Made by a program: the position numbers and the translations under genes. Positions 62,001 to 64,000 of a stretch of DNA of 64,000 nucleotides are shown here, piece by piece; positions within the stretch are counted from its first letter, which is position 1, and each line of letters opens with the position of its first letter. The stretch is from Paragonimus westermani. Lineage: Eukaryota; Platyhelminthes; Trematoda; Plagiorchiida; Troglotrematidae. Location of the stretch: the NCBI GenBank assembly GCA_008508345.1, contig QNGE01000901.1, positions 131,973 through 195,972 on the forward strand, in the 5' to 3' direction. Under the pieces are notes generated by a model. The model had not been told where the DNA came from, searched no databases, and worked only from the letters and a program-made list of their open reading frames with translations.

Positions 62001-64000
62001 TGTGTGTGAGCATACATGCTTGTTTAGAATCCTCCTTAAGGTTTGCGGTTAAAATAAAACGTCACATTGTTATCAGAAAGTTACCAGAAGGCGTCTTCTA
62101 CTAATCACACAAGCAAGCATATTCATCTATTATGCTTTGCTACCAGTATGAAGTGTGCAGTAAAAATACATGACCCAAGATCACTGAAGCTACCAGAGTC
62201 GAACAGTGTTTCCTTCTGAATTGAGAAGTTGATTCCACTGGTGGAGTTATGTGTTCAATGAAGACATCACAAGCTGCCGGTATTTTTAGGTAGAGTATCA
62301 AAGAAATAAGACAAATACAGATAGGTAAATCTGAACAGGAAGGTTCAATAAGACGCAGAAGCTGCATACCAAGTCGGAAAACACCGCGCCCTACTACACA
62401 AATATCATACGATATGCGTACTGATAAATTTCTCGGAATAAAACACTGATTGGAAATGGCCTTAAATGTCGGTATAATTAGACTGTCCAATGATTGTCAC
62501 TCCTGATAGGGAATGAGTGAGTCTATATCACGGTAAAAATTAGCCTGATATTACGTCCCTCGTTTCTTTGAATGCTTTGAAACCTCAATTCAGTTCTTAT
62601 AATCACAAAGTCAGTCTCATGGCTCCACTTGTTTATGTCTACCTAAGGTTAAACGAGGGAGCAGTCCTAAAGCCATATATTAATCCGCGATGTTAACCAA
62701 CAGAACAAACAACAGCCTCTTTCTCACATATTACACCTAAGGATTTTTTACGTAGATCCATTCCTGATTAGCATTAGCATAAACCCATGTGGTCAGCCAG
62801 ATCATCAATAGAAAGTGGTCAAATCCATTTGTCGCCTGACCAAAAAGATTGTAGGTTGGGGCAGGCTAGTTACAGTTGTCTGACACTTATCCGAAAGTGT
62901 CCGGGTTCTCGTTTGTCCCGAGTACCGAGTTAATTAGCAAAGGGAATTCTAAGATTTGACCAAAGTGATCACTATACGCTTTCAGCTGTCTATCCAGTTG
63001 TTCTGATTAGCTATTCCAGCTCAGTCTTTCACAGATACCTAATTAGATATGCAATGTTGATTGAGAATGGACACAACTTGGTTGTGCTCTCCTATACATA
63101 CGGTAATAGACGAACAAGAAACAACCACGAAACCAATACATTGTTGAAGGAATCGGAATTTTAAAACCCGAAGTCTCTTATGGAGACTTTTCTGATTCCC
63201 AGCAATGACGTAGAGGTTTAAAGCGTAATCTAACTGAATGCTTTCTGCCACTGTACTTATCTAATAAACAACAGCTACTGAATCAGTTTGAGGCAGCTGT
63301 GCAGTTGAAATTGTGTTCGGTCCCACAGCGGTAACAACGATTATGGCTGATCGAAACAATGCATCGCTGTCTATCCTGTATTGTCAACCTATCTTTGAAC
63401 CCGCTCAAAATCCACTGACTTGTAGTACACACTTGACAACTTGCAACAACATTGGTTCCACCGCAAATCGTGTACAGAAACTTCTGAAACTATTTTTGAA
63501 AACCATTGCTTGACACTGTTACCAACAGAGTGTTTTCCGTTAACACGTTTCACCCAACTGCACAATTCATAAACACAGTAGATTAAATTAAATCGAGCAA
63601 ATAATTGATCGGACTAGAGCACATTATTTCATTAATGAAGTTTTGATAGTTTTGACATTTTTCACCAATTTTCATCCTTCAGAACTGCTTTGGATATTAC
63701 TACATTATGGTAGAATCGACTGTTCTGCAAACACTCATTCAAAGTGTTTATCAGCCATCTGTTAAACACACATGGACTTAGTTTCATCTCATCAACATTT
63801 CGCTGAGCCAGAATCACAATTTGTAAATTACTATAACATCCCACTGTTTTGACCATATCTATGAAGCGAACGAACTGTCTATTTTCTTGTTGCGTGCGTG
63901 AAAGTTTCATAAACTCCAAACACTTTCTTTTTGATCACGTCCTTTTTGGTAGCAGGTTTCACGTTCGTGCTTCTGTTTATTCATTCGTTTTATATCACGC
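59041..64000. other. No recognised gene
   Basis: Minus-strand frames at 60769-60488, 62490-62140 and 63919-63662 are fairly protein-like in composition but match no family and have no clear splice sites. They may be exons or old element sequence. Confidence 0.4.

Noticed and set aside
62140..62490. 116-codon minus-strand frame
   Set aside because: Hydrophobic stretches but no start context, splice sites or recognisable domain.

Overview
This is eukaryotic genomic DNA: AT-rich, almost without long open reading frames, and full of decayed repeats. The best-supported gene is split into short exons separated by introns of 3-6 kb. The repeats are Penelope-like elements with hammerhead-ribozyme motifs, a Ty3/Gypsy relic, a non-LTR retrotransposon relic and a dispersed tRNA-derived SINE. 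This mix, with long introns, fits a flatworm, most likely a digenean trematode; that placement is inference. No rRNA gene, CRISPR array or bacterial operon is present.

Left third (about 1-17 kb, minus strand): four consecutive exons of an EGF-receptor-family receptor tyrosine kinase gene, read from high to low coordinates. Exon 16802-16436 carries most of the first receptor L domain. Exon 10503-10147 finishes that domain. Exon 5819-5337 is a Ser/Thr-rich segment. Exon 2038-1772 carries more Ser/Thr-rich sequence and then the start of the furin-like Cys-rich region. The four splice junctions examined all interrupt codons after the first base, and the reading frame joins across them. The rest of the Cys-rich region, the second L domain, the membrane segment and the kinase must lie beyond base 1. 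About 280 residues of Ser/Thr-rich sequence separate the L1 domain from the Cys-rich region, where vertebrate EGFR has almost none. The 5' exons upstream of 16.8 kb were not identified with certainty. Candidates are a signal-sequence exon at 49827-49515 with a strong splice donor and a phase-compatible ORF at 40446-40211.

Middle (17-50 kb): mostly non-coding sequence with many SINE copies, a Penelope GIY-YIG fragment (about 18.8-19.05 kb), a 143-bp perfect-arm palindrome around a hammerhead-like core (20991-21133), a small cluster of weak minus-strand exon candidates (20.2-21.7 kb), and a plus-strand TPR-like ORF (36.2 kb).

Right part (50-64 kb): possible small minus-strand exons (50.5 and 56.2 kb), an inverted SINE pair joined at a single N (52819), a LINE reverse-transcriptase relic (53.5 kb), and a transposon cluster at 56.5-59.0 kb. 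In that cluster a Penelope-like tail, pLTR, head and second pLTR lie in tandem, followed by an inverted Ty3/Gypsy remnant with RT end, RNase H, zinc-binding and integrase parts. From 59.04 kb to the end nothing was identified with confidence.
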